A DNA stretch of 64,000 bases from Akebia trifoliata (GCA_017979445.1 CM030707.1:26505756-26569755), one strand, 5' to 3'. Shown: positions 43,292 through 54,591, counted from the first letter of the stretch. Notes: generated by a model from the sequence alone, not told the origin. Program-made: numbers and translations.

Positions 43292-45855
43292 TCAGATGGA
43301 AGGGGAAGCATCGTCCCGGGCACTCTGATTCTCTGGGATTGCTCTAGAAGAAGATCCAGCCACTGCACCCGAGCTAGACACCCCAGAAGAAGGTAGACCG
43401 TGTAATCGCAGTCGTCCCTCCAAATCTGTGAAGAAAAGCTCCGCGTCCAGGACAGCATCCTGCTCTGTGGTACCCGCGAGATCAACACCCGGGACAGGAG
43501 GGCCAGTGGAGGGTGAAGCCTGAAAAGAAAGAAACATAACAGATTAGAACACATGAAGAAGTATATACAGAATATGCACGCAGGTGAATAACTAAAAGAG
43601 AAATGCTTACCCTAGGAGCTGTCGCAGACCGTGCAGAGGTGCTCGCTCCGTCTCGGCGTCGATGATAATCCTGAAAAGATCACATAAGGGAATCAATCAA
43701 AACATAATACCATGAGCTATGATCTATGAAACAAAAAAGAAATAAAACAGAAATGACATACCATCTCAGCCTGAAGACGAGACTCTCGTAAGGCCATCTT
43801 GAGCTCTAATTCCTGGATGTGAGCCACCTGTGCCTCAATACGAGCCTTCTGCTCCTCGATGCAAGCAGCCTGCTCCTCCATCTTCGCCCTAGAAGCACTC
43901 AATATGTTCTCCATCTCCACGACCCTCACCGCCTGAGCCTTGATAACGTCATAGCCCTCTCGGAGACGACGAAGATCATCGGCCTGAGAGTAGAACATCA
44001 ACCAAGTGAGAAGACAAGAAATAGAAAGTTCTACAGGAAGGAGACAATGATAGAATGCATACCGTAACGGTGTGCTCTTGAAGAAGGACCCCTCCAATCT
44101 CAGTGATCCCAGCACGGGCAATGACCGCAAGCATGATGCATCCATTGGACGCCTCTCGGAACCATGCCTGGTAGTCACCCCCTCGTACCAGTCCAGCAGC
44201 ATCTACGCCCGTCGCCTGGGCGAGATACTCCTCTACCGTCATAACCCCCGAGATGGGCTCAGGTGGAGCGACAGGAATACGAAGAATCCCATCGTGCTGG
44301 AAGAACAGACGCTCCACTATGTAAAATGTGTACCTCTGCTCTCCAATGAAGAAGGGGTAGCGTTGTCGTCTGGTGTTACGTTGATAGGCATTCCACACCT
44401 CCTGTCGCCCGCTAACAGTGCGAGGAAAGTCTTGAAGTGTAACGGAGAAGATCTACAAAAGAGACAATCAGAAAATAAGTATAGATAGCTTCAAGGCCTA
44501 ACAAAAGAGAAAAGGTTCAAGTACTTAGTCTCGAAGACGACATCGATCGATGTGGGCCCGAGCACTCCTAGGGCTGCTCCTTATGGCCCTGGTGTCTCTG
44601 GTAGCCCAAAAAGCGCCCAATGGATAACCCTCGTTGGGATGACGACGAGTAGGTAGATAGAATAGGAAATACACATGAACAAAAATCTAAAGAAAGAAGG
44701 AAAGCATTAGATGATGAACGAGATATCGAGAAAGAAACTAAAAAGAAACAAAACAAAGACTTGTTTTACCTCGATAAACTACCAGAAGAATCGTGTGGAG
44801 ATCCCAGTTCCACGGGATGCAGTGATGCCCTCTACCACCCGGTCCAAACCAGTAAGAATAGTGCTGTAAATCAGACTCCGCTAGTCAAAATCGTCGATGT
44901 GGTCAACATCGTGCATAACTGAGAGGAAAGTGGTAGAGACCGAAGAATTGTCCTCTAAGAAAAAGCAGCTACCAACGAAGAGAAGGAAGCAGATGCGAAA
45001 AATGATGTCAAAGTCTTTATTTCCAAACCGAGCTGATCTCTCTCTGTAGGTGTGAGGGGCTCCGTCCTCCTCCTCTATCAGCAACAGGCCCATCAATACT
45101 TCTCTGCTGATATGCCCCTGCTTCCCTACCATGGAGGCAGGGACTCTAGTGATGCCCAACAGCTCGCCCACCTCCTGGACGGTCAGCATGGTCAAGGGCA
45201 AGGGCTCCCCATCCATCGTTATGCCCGTGATCGCAACAAAGTCTAAGGGCCTAATGCCTATCTCCACCTCAGGCATGTGAAATGAGTGGGTCGATGGAAA
45301 CCATCTCTCCACCATGGCCAAAAATAAGGGACGATCTGCTGTAGCAAACTGCGTCCGGATGTCATCCTAAAATAATGTAGCAGTCGACAAAAATGTACAC
45401 CACCTACCCCTGAAGCTAGTAGAAGGATAAGGGGTAGGGATGTCCAATAGCACGAGCATGGAAACATGTCTCCCCAATCCACGAAGAAGAGAGGTATCTG
45501 GAACCCTCTCACTTTCCTCCGCAGGGATCTCGACTCTGGGAACCTTTCTACCAACTCTACCGACACCTACAGCCCTATTCAACCGGCCTCAGCTGCCACA
45601 TCGACCTCCACCGCCACTACTGCCTGCCAGGTCCTCGGTTGGACCACTCTGAGAAATGCTGGCCTCATCTACCCTGCTACCAGATGAAAAACCAGCTATC
45701 AATGCTGAATCAGGCCTACGAGAAGGTTGTCTCGGCCAGCCATACCCTGTGGCCACACCGGACCCCAAAGCAAAGCGGGTCTGGGTCCTGGGCCTCACCT
45801 CCTCCTCCTCGTCTGAAGAATGCCTCGCTACTCAAGCTCGTCGCTCTCTACACAT
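43292..45855 (-). pseudogene. Antisense six-exon plant-mobile-domain (PMD) gene carried by T2
   Basis: Minus-strand exons, all phase 0: 45855-44770, about 44686-44528 (donor unclear), 44452-44063, 43983-43762, 43670-43611 and 43519-43292 (stop); about 714 codons. Introns begin gtaaaa, gtatgc, gtatgt, gtaagc and end in tttag, tgtag, ctcag, tttcag. Exon 1 has an acidic start (S-S-D-E-E-E-E), then A-M-V-E-R-W-F-P-S-T-H-S-F-H-M-P and D-F-V-A-I-T-G-I-T-M-D-G-E-P-L, the PMD pattern (alvERW..eTHtFhlp....t..dv....gl..dG). Exon 4 is a coiled coil (MENILSASRAKMEEQAACIEE...). PMD occurs in host silencing factors (MAIN/MAIL) and in transposons. Five exon-1 stops (near residues 8 and 91, before D-D-I-R, after D-F-D, after F-F-W) are explicable as CGA, CAG or TGG transitions. 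ATG 45855 is chosen because it is in frame and opens the acidic start. Confidence 0.78.
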
Positions 45856-46950
45856 CTGCAAGCCGCCAAGTGGTCACGAATCTTGATAAAACCAACCCAT
45901 CCAACTTAGTCTAACCCTAATCAACTCGATCTAAGCCAGTCAACTTAGTCAAACCCAGTCAAATCTTGTCAAGGTCAGTCAAATCCAGTCAACCTAATCT
46001 GCCAACTCAGTCAAACCCTGTCTAACCGAGACAAACCTACCCAATTTAGTCAAATCCCGCTAAATCTAGGTCAAACCTATCCAGCTTAGTCCAACCCAAT
46101 CAATCTAAGTCAAACCTAGCCAAACTTATCCAATTCAATCAAACCCAATCAATATAAGTTAAACCTAATCGATTTGAGTCAAATTAACCTGGTCAACCCA
46201 CTCAACCTAGTTAACCAAACCAACCTATCCAACTCAGTCAACTCTAGTTTAACTCAAACCCAACCAGTCAAAACCCATCTACCTAGTTTAACCCAAGACC
46301 AAGTCAACTGAATCAATCCAAACCCATCCACTAAGTCTAGTCAACCCATGGTGAAACTCAATCAACTCGAGTCAAAACCCAACCTAATTCAGTCAAACCC
46401 AGTCAACTCAAGTCAAACCCTGTCAATCCCAATCAAGACCCACCCAACTCAGTCAAACTCAGTCAACTCGAGTCAAAACCCAACCTAACCCAATCAAACC
46501 CAGTCAACTCAAGTCAAAACCGGCAAACCCAGTCAAGACCCACCTAACTCGATCAAACCCAGTCAACTCGAGTCAAAACCCAACCTATCTGAGTAAAACC
46601 TACCCAACTCAGTCAAACCTAGTTGACTCAGTCAAAACTATCCCGTTTGAGTCAAACCTATCCAACTTAGTCAACTCAGTCAAGCCTATCCAACTCAGTC
46701 AAACTTTGTCAACTCAGTCAAACCTATCCTATCTAAGTCAAACCAATCCATCTAATCAAAACCTAACCAATCCAGTCAACCGAAGTCAATTCAACCCAGT
46801 TTAACGCCAAATCGAGTCAAACCAGTTTAAACCCAGTTAACCAGGGTCCTAACTAGTCAACTTAATCAAATCCAGTCAAATCCAGTCAACCCATTCTAAC
46901 CCAGTTAACCCATTTCGACCTAGCCAAACCTAGTTCAAACCCAAAACAAT
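45856..46950 (+). repeat. GTCAA-rich tandem array (~1.1 kb)
   Basis: Degenerate repeats of 12-25 bp such as cccagtcaactcagtcaaac and aacccaacctaa, continuous from about 45880 to 46950, directly upstream of the PMD gene start on its strand. No reading frame is supported. It would form the promoter side of that gene. Confidence 0.88.
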
Positions 46951-48295
46951 ACCCATCCGTACCCATGGACTGTCACAATCCTATCAAGAGATCATTGGAA
47001 AACAAGCAAAACATGGGTTCTCAAAGCAAAACAAAATATCCATATTTTAAAGTGAGATGAGAAACGTGAAAAGAAAACAAGCATGATCAAATGAAAAAAG
47101 AAAGGAGAAAGAATCCGATTCATTCAAATAATTCCTAAGCAGTCCAAAGCCAATCTCTAAAAACCAATCCTATACTAATCCCGAACAGTCCCTAGCTATA
47201 TCCATTTCCCGCGCAAAAACAATTTCCAAAATACCCCTTCAACCAATATATACCATCACCTCCTCACTAAACAATCCCTTAAACAAACCACCCGGTTTCC
47301 CCCTTTACTACCCTAAACAGTCCCAACTTCAGCCCACTAAACAAACCAAAATAGCCTCTCAATTACCCTTAACCACCCTAACAGGCCAATCCATTTCAAC
47401 CCCTAAACCACCCTTAAACAGTTCACATCTTCACCACCTCATGACACCTCACCCGTCCCCAAAATAATCCAAATACCTGCCAAATCCCAGAATCAAGGAT
47501 CATCCAAAGGCCCACTTGCACTATCGCTAACAACCCCCAGATCTACTTATCACCATCCTTCCTAGATTGACCTCACGAACCTTCACCAAAACACACCCCA
47601 ACAGGATCCACCTAAACCACCATCCCCACATTAACCAGTCACTGTCATCAACACCATCACCATGCTCTTTTCCAAAACAAACCCCAACTCCTTAAAGTTT
47701 TTAAGAATCCACCACCACCTCTAAACCATCCATGTCCAACAAGATAAGGGATACATTCATGACTAGTAAGAGGAAAGATCCAAAAAATAGATAAAAAGAA
47801 TAACGAGCAATCCAATTCATAAATGGCTTAATCAATTGCACAACAAACATTTCAAAACAAATAAGAAAACGAGCGATAAACATGGTAAATGGTTGTATTC
47901 GGAGAGCATGCAAGAATAATTCTCATAAATGAATAAGAAAATTAAAAGAAAATGGGAAATTCGAAGTAGGAGTGTTGTTGGTACTCGAAACAGATCCAAA
48001 AGTAAATGAGATAAACAAGAAAAAAGAAAAAATCGACTAAGGACTTACCTCGAAGGGAAGTTGTAGTCCTATCGAATTCTTCAAAGCTTTAAACCCCTCC
48101 CACGAGCGTTCAAAGGCAAAACACACTCCCACTTACGCTCACAACTAGTCCGCCAAAGGTCTAAATCAACGAAATTAGTAAGAGAACGAAGAAACAAGGA
48201 GAAGAATTGCCAAAAGTCGTCAGAGAGAAAGAAAAACCGAAAGAAAGCGAAGAAGAAGGAGAAAATGGAGAGGCGCGAAGGTTTTATCGTTTGAA
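46951..48295. other. T2 region between array and third palindromic array, no gene
   Basis: C/A-rich non-coding sequence; short open frames (47701-47913 minus, 48207-48404 plus) have no recognisable features. May contain upstream sequence of the antisense PMD gene. Confidence 0.5.
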
Positions 48296-48297
48296 AT

Positions 48298-48482
48298 TCA
48301 TAGTGGTCCGTGCTACCAGTACGGCAAAACGAAGTTTAGCCTATCCGTATCACAAACACGGATGTAAAAAAATTTGGTTGGAACCGTGCCTCAAACACAA
48401 ATGAAAGAAACAATAACGCTATCCGTGTTTTAAACACGGATGAAATCGAACCAAATGCAATCCGTACCTCAAGCACGGATTA
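48298..48482. repeat. Palindromic ATCCGTGTT/AACACGGAT array, copy 3
   Basis: Starts gtggtccgtgctaccagtac and includes ctatccgtatcacaaacacggat, ctatccgtgttttaaacacggat and caatccgtacctcaagcacggat. Third occurrence of this hairpin family within T2, close to the 3' LTR. Confidence 0.85.
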
Positions 48483-48489
48483 GTCAACA

Positions 48490-48625
48490 AATAAAAGGGA
48501 AAAATCAAAATAATAATAATTAAAAATCAAAAATCAAAAAAATCAAAAAAATCAAAAATCAAAAAAATCAAAAAAAATCAAAAAAAATTCAAAAAATCAG
48601 AAAAATCAAAAAATTTTCAAAAATC
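48490..48625. repeat. Low-complexity (aaaaatc)n
   Basis: Runs of aaaaatcaaaaaaatc and similar. Resembles the A-rich stretch at 35780-35910 in the T2 linker. Confidence 0.8.
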
Positions 48626-48908
48626 TTTTCAATTTGCATTCAATTCCGATTTGTTAAAACACGACCGAGAGATACCCAAATTTCAAACATTACTAAATCT
48701 TCATCGAATCCAAGGTCTCACACGAGCTCCGTGCCATTGAGACCAAGGAAACAATAAGGTAACTCTATCAGATCCCGTGCTTGAGTAACCATTTTCTACA
48801 AAAGTCATTAATTCAACCAGTAACTCAAAGTCGTGTTTTACCAAATTTCGTTTGGTCCGTGCAAATGGGGGTTTAGTCTATTCTTTCCAGTTCTTTGCAC
48901 CAATTCCT
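48626..48908. other. T2 3' interior, no gene seen
   Basis: Short non-coding stretch before the PPT. Confidence 0.5.
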
Positions 48909-48922
48909 ACAAAAAGGGCAAC
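48909..48922 (+). other. T2 polypurine tract (weak)
   Basis: acaaaaagggcaac lies directly before the 3' LTR start at 48923. The purine run aaaaaggg is short; position is the main support. Confidence 0.55.
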
Positions 48923-50485
48923 TGTAGACACCCCGATTTGAACCGGCCCTCACTCGAAAAGGCCCAAAAATAGCAGTTTTCTAATAAATTCGGCCAACGG
49001 GCCTCAAGAGTCCAAATCATTAAAATATGACACTCCTATCAAAATCGAGACCCTTTAAGGGTCTAATGGGCCCACATGAAAAGACTTGACATGCCCGCTT
49101 CATATAAAATGGTTTTCCAACAAAATAGGCCAATAGGCCTCAAAGGCCCAAAAAGTTAAAAAGTGGCAATTTAATTGAACCAAGGCCCCTAAGACCACCC
49201 AATGGTCCAAGGGACCCACCAAAGGGATCGGACCCATCCTATGTTATCCCAACCTTCACCGCTCCACGCTTACATCTAAAAAATTGATAAAATCCTTCAA
49301 CGGGTCCAAAAAGCCCGATTTGCCAACACATGGCATTCTTAATCAAATCAATAATCGTAAAAATCACAAAAAAATTAAAAAAAATAAAAATGTGAGACTT
49401 GGGATAGCTACCCTTCATCTACACCGCTCCGCCTCAAAATCCACAAACACCTTAAGCCCATTAAAGGCCCATGAACCCGCAATTCTCCAAAAATCAATTT
49501 CCCTCCTTACCCTCTAACCTAAAATTTATCACATATCCCCTAAACCCTAAAACCTACTCACCCTCAAAAACCCTACCCAATCCAAAACACATATAAACAA
49601 CCCTCTAAAAGCCCAAACCCAAAATATCAAAAATCTACAAATCACTATCCATACCCAATTCATTATCCAACCCACAACCTTAACCCATTAACCCTTATCC
49701 ACATCAACCAATCACCCTCCCAACCTCAAAAGATGACACATGTCATCATCCCCTTGCACCTCCATCATCTAATCACCTACCCCCATCATCATTCTCTGAA
49801 CAACTCATCTAACCCACATCATCTCTCTCCAAAATCACTTCAATCTATACCCTACCCTAATCTAACCTATCTCCATTCTCTAACATCAACAACCACCCAC
49901 ATCACAACCCATACCCTACACCCCCTAACCTATCATCATTCTCTAATATCATCAACCACTTACATCACAACCCATATCTACACCCATCACTTAAAATACT
50001 CCAATGAAATCACCTCAACCCATACTCCCATCATCATCAACCAACTAACCCATACCCTTTTCTCTAATCAAACAACCACCATCAACCAATCAATCAATCT
50101 CATCACCACACTCCCTCATCACATATGCCACATGTCATTCCCTCTTTTATTCTCCCAAAATCCAACCAATCAATCTCTTACACTACCCATCCCTCCAAAT
50201 CTAAATACCTTACCCCTTCCATCAATCCAATACTCAATCAAACACCTAACACCTTACACCCCCATTCTCTCAATCAACCATCACTCATATCACCCCACCA
50301 AACACTCTACCCAAATAAATTTGGGTAAGATCCAAACCATTTGGGTTAAAACACAACCTAATTTCCTCATTACACAAATACCCTCACTTTCATTCTAAAT
50401 TTCATACCTTCCACCCCTAAACCTATGTCATTATCCCTCCTTTCAAACTCTCACCCCATTATACCCCTAAACCTCCTCCCAACAT

Positions 50486-50495
50486 CTATAAATAC
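50486..50495 (+). promoter_or_regulatory. Putative TATA box of T2 3' LTR
   Basis: ctataaatac at the same place as in the 5' LTR and T1 LTR. Confidence 0.6.
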
Positions 50496-50958
50496 CCCTC
50501 CCCTCATCCCAAAAATGGTTACCAAGTCTCATGAGAAAAAAAAGAAATCTAATCTCTACTGATCTCTCTTCTACTCTCCTATTCTTACAATAATTTTCTA
50601 AAAAGATATACCACTCTCTCACATTCTACTAAGGATTCAAGAAGACATAGAAGTTAAAAGAAGAAGAAAAGGAGATTAAGGATACAAGGTGGGTTCAAAG
50701 TGCACCCCCCCTTTCTCTCTACCCTCTCCTTTTCTCTCTTCTATCATCCCCCTCCTCTTTATTTTATTTTAAATGATTTAGGATGAAGGGACCCCAAGGC
50801 TAAAGGTCTATGAGGGTCATTTCTATCAATGAAATGACCCTATGATTAAGCCGAAAACAACCCCTCTCTAGGGTACAAATGCACCCACGTGGCGTTTTAT
50901 TTTCTTTTTTTTATATTATAAAATGATCGAGTTACTTGAGGTTACCGCTACTTGGCGG

Positions 50959-50993
50959 GGAGAAAAGGGTGCCTAACACCTTCCCTTTTCTCC
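50959..50993 (+). promoter_or_regulatory. Conserved U5 hairpin (T2 3' LTR)
   Basis: Perfect 11-bp arms ggagaaaaggg and cccttttctcc around loop tgcctaacacctt, about 190 bp before the LTR end and about 470 bp after the TATA box. Confidence 0.82.
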
Positions 50994-51185
50994 AACCGAG
51001 TCGCTTGTTCGAATCCCTAGGTTCGATTAGTTCCTTATCCATCGCGAGTCACTAATGTCAAAAATGTCATTTTTATTGGAAAATGTCCATCGGGTGACCA
51101 TTCACACCCACTTACAACATGAATGGTGGTGACTCCAATTCATCGTAGATATGGCCGTCGTAATGACGAAATCCACGTATCTACA

Positions 51186-51600
51186 AGTTGCAAGCAATAT
51201 TAGAAGCTATGAGATATGCAAGAGCGAGGGGATTGAATTGTATTCTAATTTCCTCTTATTCGTTATACTCTATTAAATGCATAAAGAATGAAATCGTTTC
51301 ATCATGGAAATATGAGGAAATGCTGCTGGAAATTGCATAATAGAGCCAAAATTTTGTGAGTTATTCATTTGAATTTTTGTGGAGAGAAGCAAATCGAGCT
51401 ACGGATTATTTAGTGAAATTCGGTACTTATTCAAATGGTTTTTTCATTATTGAATATATATGTAATGTTCCTCATGAGCTTTTGATAGTTGTTGAAGAAG
51501 ACTTAATCTGTACGTACCTATACTCATTAGTAGTGTTTCAGGGTGGGGTCCCTTTAACTCCAGCTTAACAATCAAAAATAAATAAATAAATAAAATAAAA
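51186..51600 (+). pseudogene. LINE RNase H domain, C-terminal half and 3' end (L1a)
   Basis: Begins with the TSD copy and resumes the domain broken at 24835: E-L-Q-A-I-L-E-A-M-R-Y-A (with flanking bases), I-S-S-Y-S-L, then after two stops F-E-F-L-W-R-E-A-N-R-A-T-D-Y-L-V-K-F-G and a C-terminal tail. The third catalytic position is Tyr instead of Asp (S-S-Y-S). The 3' end reads cagggtgggg then ccctttaactcc and a (aaat)n tail, as in the copy ending at 61192. Clearly an inactive LINE remnant. Confidence 0.8.
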
Positions 51601-51649
51601 AATAAGATCATTTTTTTCGTCTCTATTATCAATCGTAGTAGCATATAAA

Positions 51650-53135
51650 TTTTTATCCACCCCCTTACTTTATCAAGGTATTTAAATAAATCATACTTTA
51701 TGAATCATGTGGCCCACATGGATTATGAATTAAGCAATTTAACAACACAACCTTCTAGGTTTCATGGATAAAGTCAGATTCAAAAGAATAAAAAAATAAT
51801 AATATTTTTTGTGCTTGATCATAGATGTTGAAAATGGATGACAAAATTTAAAACTAAAATTCAATGCTAAAAATTAATTTTTTTTTACAATTCTTAGAAT
51901 TTCGTCTTTTATAATCCCATGACATTAGATTATGCCTTTGGATGCCACAAATTGATGCCGTTAGATTAAACAACAAATTATCAGTTTAACTTTGAATTTT
52001 ATGACGTGGATACTCACTCTAGGGTTTGCTCAATAACAAACTTGATAAATTGAGGTTTGGTGGGTCACAAACTTTATAAAGTAAGGTTCCCATGGTGTAA
52101 TACAAATCGTACCATCATCTATGTAGTAGGTTCATGTCTAGGTAACAACTCCTAAGAAAAATTTGAGAATCTTGAATGGTGATTGGGTCGTTTGATGAGG
52201 TGGAAGGGTAAACTGTCAATTCTAAAGGGATCGAGCCTGAATCCTAACTTACGAAAGTTAGGAACCCGAATCACTAAAAACCCCAAAATTTATTGGGCAG
52301 GCCTATCTGTTGTAATTTTATTACAAAAACTCCCCTACTTTATCAAGTTGTTACCTTAATAAACCTTACTTTATGAATCATGCTACTATGACTAACATAG
52401 TAAGATTTCAAATCTTACTAAGAGCCGTTGGGCCTACAAAGATTATCAACTAAGAAATCCAAAAAAGCAACCTTTTAGGTTTCATGGATAAAAGTCAGAT
52501 TCCTAAAAAAAATTAAAAAAAATAAAAACCATTTTGGGCTTGATTGTAGATGTTCAAACAGACACTACATGAAAATTGAAAAATTCGACATAAAAATTTG
52601 ACGGGCCAAGGGCCATGGATTTTAGACATTGAAATTTGACAGTCTAAGACTGTCAAAATTCTTGATTTTCTCAGATTTGATGGCTTAGAATTGTTGAATT
52701 TCTCCCATCCTTCACTAATTTGACAATTTCAGTCTGTCGAAAATAAAAATTTGACAATGAAAAATTCCACACCAATTCAACACTTTTGTCTTTCATATTT
52801 TATGAAATTTGACGGCCAAGGCTTTTTTAACATAGTGGGATAGGTACCGAACTCTCAAACTTAAACCTAAAATTCAAGAGTAAAACTTAACTTTTTTGCA
52901 ATTTTTTTTTTTTTAAAATTCTTAGAATTTTGTCTTTATTTATCCCATGACATAATGGATGCCACGAATTGATGCCGTTAGATTAAATAACAAATTATCA
53001 GCTTGAATTTGAATTTTATGGCATGGATACCCACTCCAAGGTTTGCTCGGTAACAAACTTGATAAGGTGAGGTTTGATGGGTAACAAACTTTATAAAGTA
53101 AGGTTCCCATGGAGTTGTAAGAACTCCAACGGAGT
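51650..53135. repeat. Diverged ~700-bp direct duplication
   Basis: 51655-52115 and 52335-53115 share, in order, tactttatgaatcatg, taggtttcatggataaa, gaatt(t)tgtctttat, gatgccgttagattaaa, acaaattatcag, and aaactttataaagtaaggttcccatgg. The second copy is longer because a CACTA-like MITE (52563-52837) sits in it. No coding sequence. Confidence 0.75.
52563..52837 (+). mobile_element. CACTA-like MITE, copy 1
   Basis: Starts cactacatgaaaa and ends ttttaacatagtg, an inverted-repeat pair close to the CACTA TIR (CACTACAAGAAAA). Flanking 3-mers aga and gga are a near match to a 3-bp TSD. The interior repeats short phrases aaatttgac and agtctgtc. An inverted, diverged copy is at 61345-61631. Confidence 0.65.
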
Positions 53136-53560
53136 TTTTGTAATAAAAATGCAACAGTTGGGTACCGGGTAAATCTCTCTTAATTTATTGTCATGTCGAG
53201 GTTAGTCTATTTGGAAGATAAAATTCAATGGGTTCAAGATTAGAAAGATTTTAAATGTCATGTCGAGTTATGCTACACTGACACTCTACAACACTTTCTA
53301 TAGTACTATGCGTACAGAGATCCATAGATTTTCCTCGGGAGTCTCACTTCATTAATAATTTAACAAGCATTAATGGTCAACAAATGAAGAAAGCGTTATG
53401 ATCGTATCTGGAGTCTCTACGAAAAATATTTTTCCTCAAGAATCACATTAGGGACATTGATATGCGGTAGATGATGAAGGAGCTAGATGGGTCCCACATG
53501 CTTCATATGGAAACTTTAGTTGCCATAATTGAAAAACGAAGCTGTAACTGAATTTTGGCA
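53136..53560 (+). other. Upstream region of inhibitor gene
   Basis: Non-coding. 53448-53520 shares a loose match (acattgatatgcggtagatgatg...) with 58640-58680, which may be duplicated promoter sequence. No motif can be named with confidence. Confidence 0.4.
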
Positions 53561-53563
53561 AGT

Positions 53564-53573
53564 CTATAAATAT
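53564..53573 (+). promoter_or_regulatory. TATA box of the inhibitor gene
   Basis: ctataaatat, 43 bp upstream of the ATG at 53616, a normal spacing for a short plant 5' UTR. Confidence 0.65.
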
Positions 53574-53615
53574 GGTGAAATATAAACCATTTAGAACAAC
53601 AATCTCCATTGCAAA

Positions 53616-54591
53616 ATGGTGTACCCTCCTTGTCAAACTTGTTTTCGTGAGTTGCTAATGTTTTATTATTTCTGTAATTTTTCTTTTTGTTATGCTTTTA
53701 TTTTCATATAGAATATATGATTTTCGGTAGAGTTGGGCAAATGAAATAGGATTCTGTTCGAAGGATATATACAAGTGATAATTATTTTTACATTGCTCGG
53801 ATGCCATCCATTAATTTACAAGATCTAAAGGCATGTGGAGGTGTTGTAGAAAACAATGAGAAAATGGATAACATCTGAGTGATTGTTTAAAAATAATTGT
53901 CAATTTTATATGTCCCCTAAACAAGATTCCTAAAAAATAATTGTTTTCTTGGATAATTGATTATTCAAGAAAAAACTATTTTTCTTACCAATTTAATACT
54001 GCCCAAGATTATAGCCTATGATTTACAACCTTACCTCTAATATTTGATGTCTCTTGCTAAGCAAATCATGTTCCTCCATTTTAATCTCTCCAGAGTCAAA
54101 GTCCACCACCAAACATCCCTTTCCATGAAAATGTTCGAAGCGTTTAAATGATTACTTTAGCTTTTAATGAATAAAGATAGGAAGTTTTTTAGAGTTGACA
54201 CTACAAAGTAACACGTGTTTTATAGGGATCAATATCCGACCCCTACAAAATTCACAATGAAGTCTTTTCACAGCTAAATCGTTCGTTGGGCAATATAACT
54301 TTTCCTTCCAAATTATTGCATGATGTACATATTGAATACTTACTTTATTTTATGTCGAATCTTATTAAATTTTGTTTAACAGTTGACATTCAAAGAGGAG
54401 AATGGCCAGAGCTGTTGGGCAAGACAGGAAAGGAAGCCAAGGAAATAATAGAGAGGGAAGACCCAAAAGTGACGGGTGTGATCATAGGGCAGCATGTAGC
54501 CAAGACCGATGATCTCTGTTGTAACCGCGTGTGGATTATTGTCAACAACTATCAAGAAGATATCATTGTCAAAGTCCCCAAAATTGGATGA
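53616..54591 (+). CDS. Potato type I serine-protease inhibitor (two exons, 79 aa)
   Basis: Exon 1 is 53616-53646 (10 codons plus one base), with donor C/GTGAGT. The 736-bp intron ends TTTAACAG, and exon 2 is 54383-54591 including TGA. The junction codon joins in frame. Exon 2 has G-E-W-P-E-L-L-G-K, E-A-K-E-I-I-E-R-E, K-V-T-G-V-I, the loop A-K-T-D-D-L-C-C-N-R, and the end V-K-V-P-K-I-G, the family signature over normal length (about 70-80 aa). These small proteins block serine proteases and act in defence; some are secreted or vacuolar, but no signal peptide is seen here. By alignment to eglin c/CI-2 the predicted P1-P1' pair is D53-D54; of the two loop-supporting arginines, R59 is kept and the other is W61. 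No stops, consensus splice sites, TATA and poly(A) signal suggest it is intact. Start and intron are by-eye predictions. Confidence 0.78.

Larger units (their letters stand above)
24836..51185 (+). mobile_element. T2: 26.35-kb Tat-lineage Ty3/gypsy element with antisense genes
   Basis: Bounded by LTRs (24836-27123, 48923-51185) and TSD agttg, and inserted in a LINE RNase H domain. Internal order: PBS, repeat-rich leader, gag, protease (split by solo LTR S1), G-patch, linker, RT, RNase H, second RNase H, integrase (ending 39389), then about 9.5 kb with two antisense genes, tandem arrays, and the 3' LTR. The second RNase H after the normal one is the defining trait of the Tat lineage. Antisense ORFs between integrase and 3' LTR are known in some Tat elements such as Grande. 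Coding regions carry many stops, so it is inactive. Confidence 0.92.
48923..51185 (+). repeat. T2 3' LTR (2263 bp)
   Basis: Starts TGTAGACACCCC and ends GTATCTACA, then TSD agttg. It lacks a short segment near 49045 present in the 5' copy. The long C/A-rich open frame 49733-50398 is low-complexity LTR sequence rather than a gene. Confidence 0.92.

Noticed and set aside
45369..45425. GT...AG segment in PMD gene exon 1 as a 41-bp intron
   Set aside because: Too short for a plant intron, and the reading frame passes through it with a single TAG that is a one-step change from CAG.
39390..48922. Antisense cassette as a nested Mutator-like element
   Set aside because: No long TIRs or 9-bp TSD found, and the palindromic arrays in it also occur in the T2 leader, so it is treated as part of T2. 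A full TIR search could overturn this.
49733..50398. 221-codon open frame
   Set aside because: C/A-rich low-complexity T2 LTR sequence; the matching frame in the 5' LTR is much shorter and interrupted.
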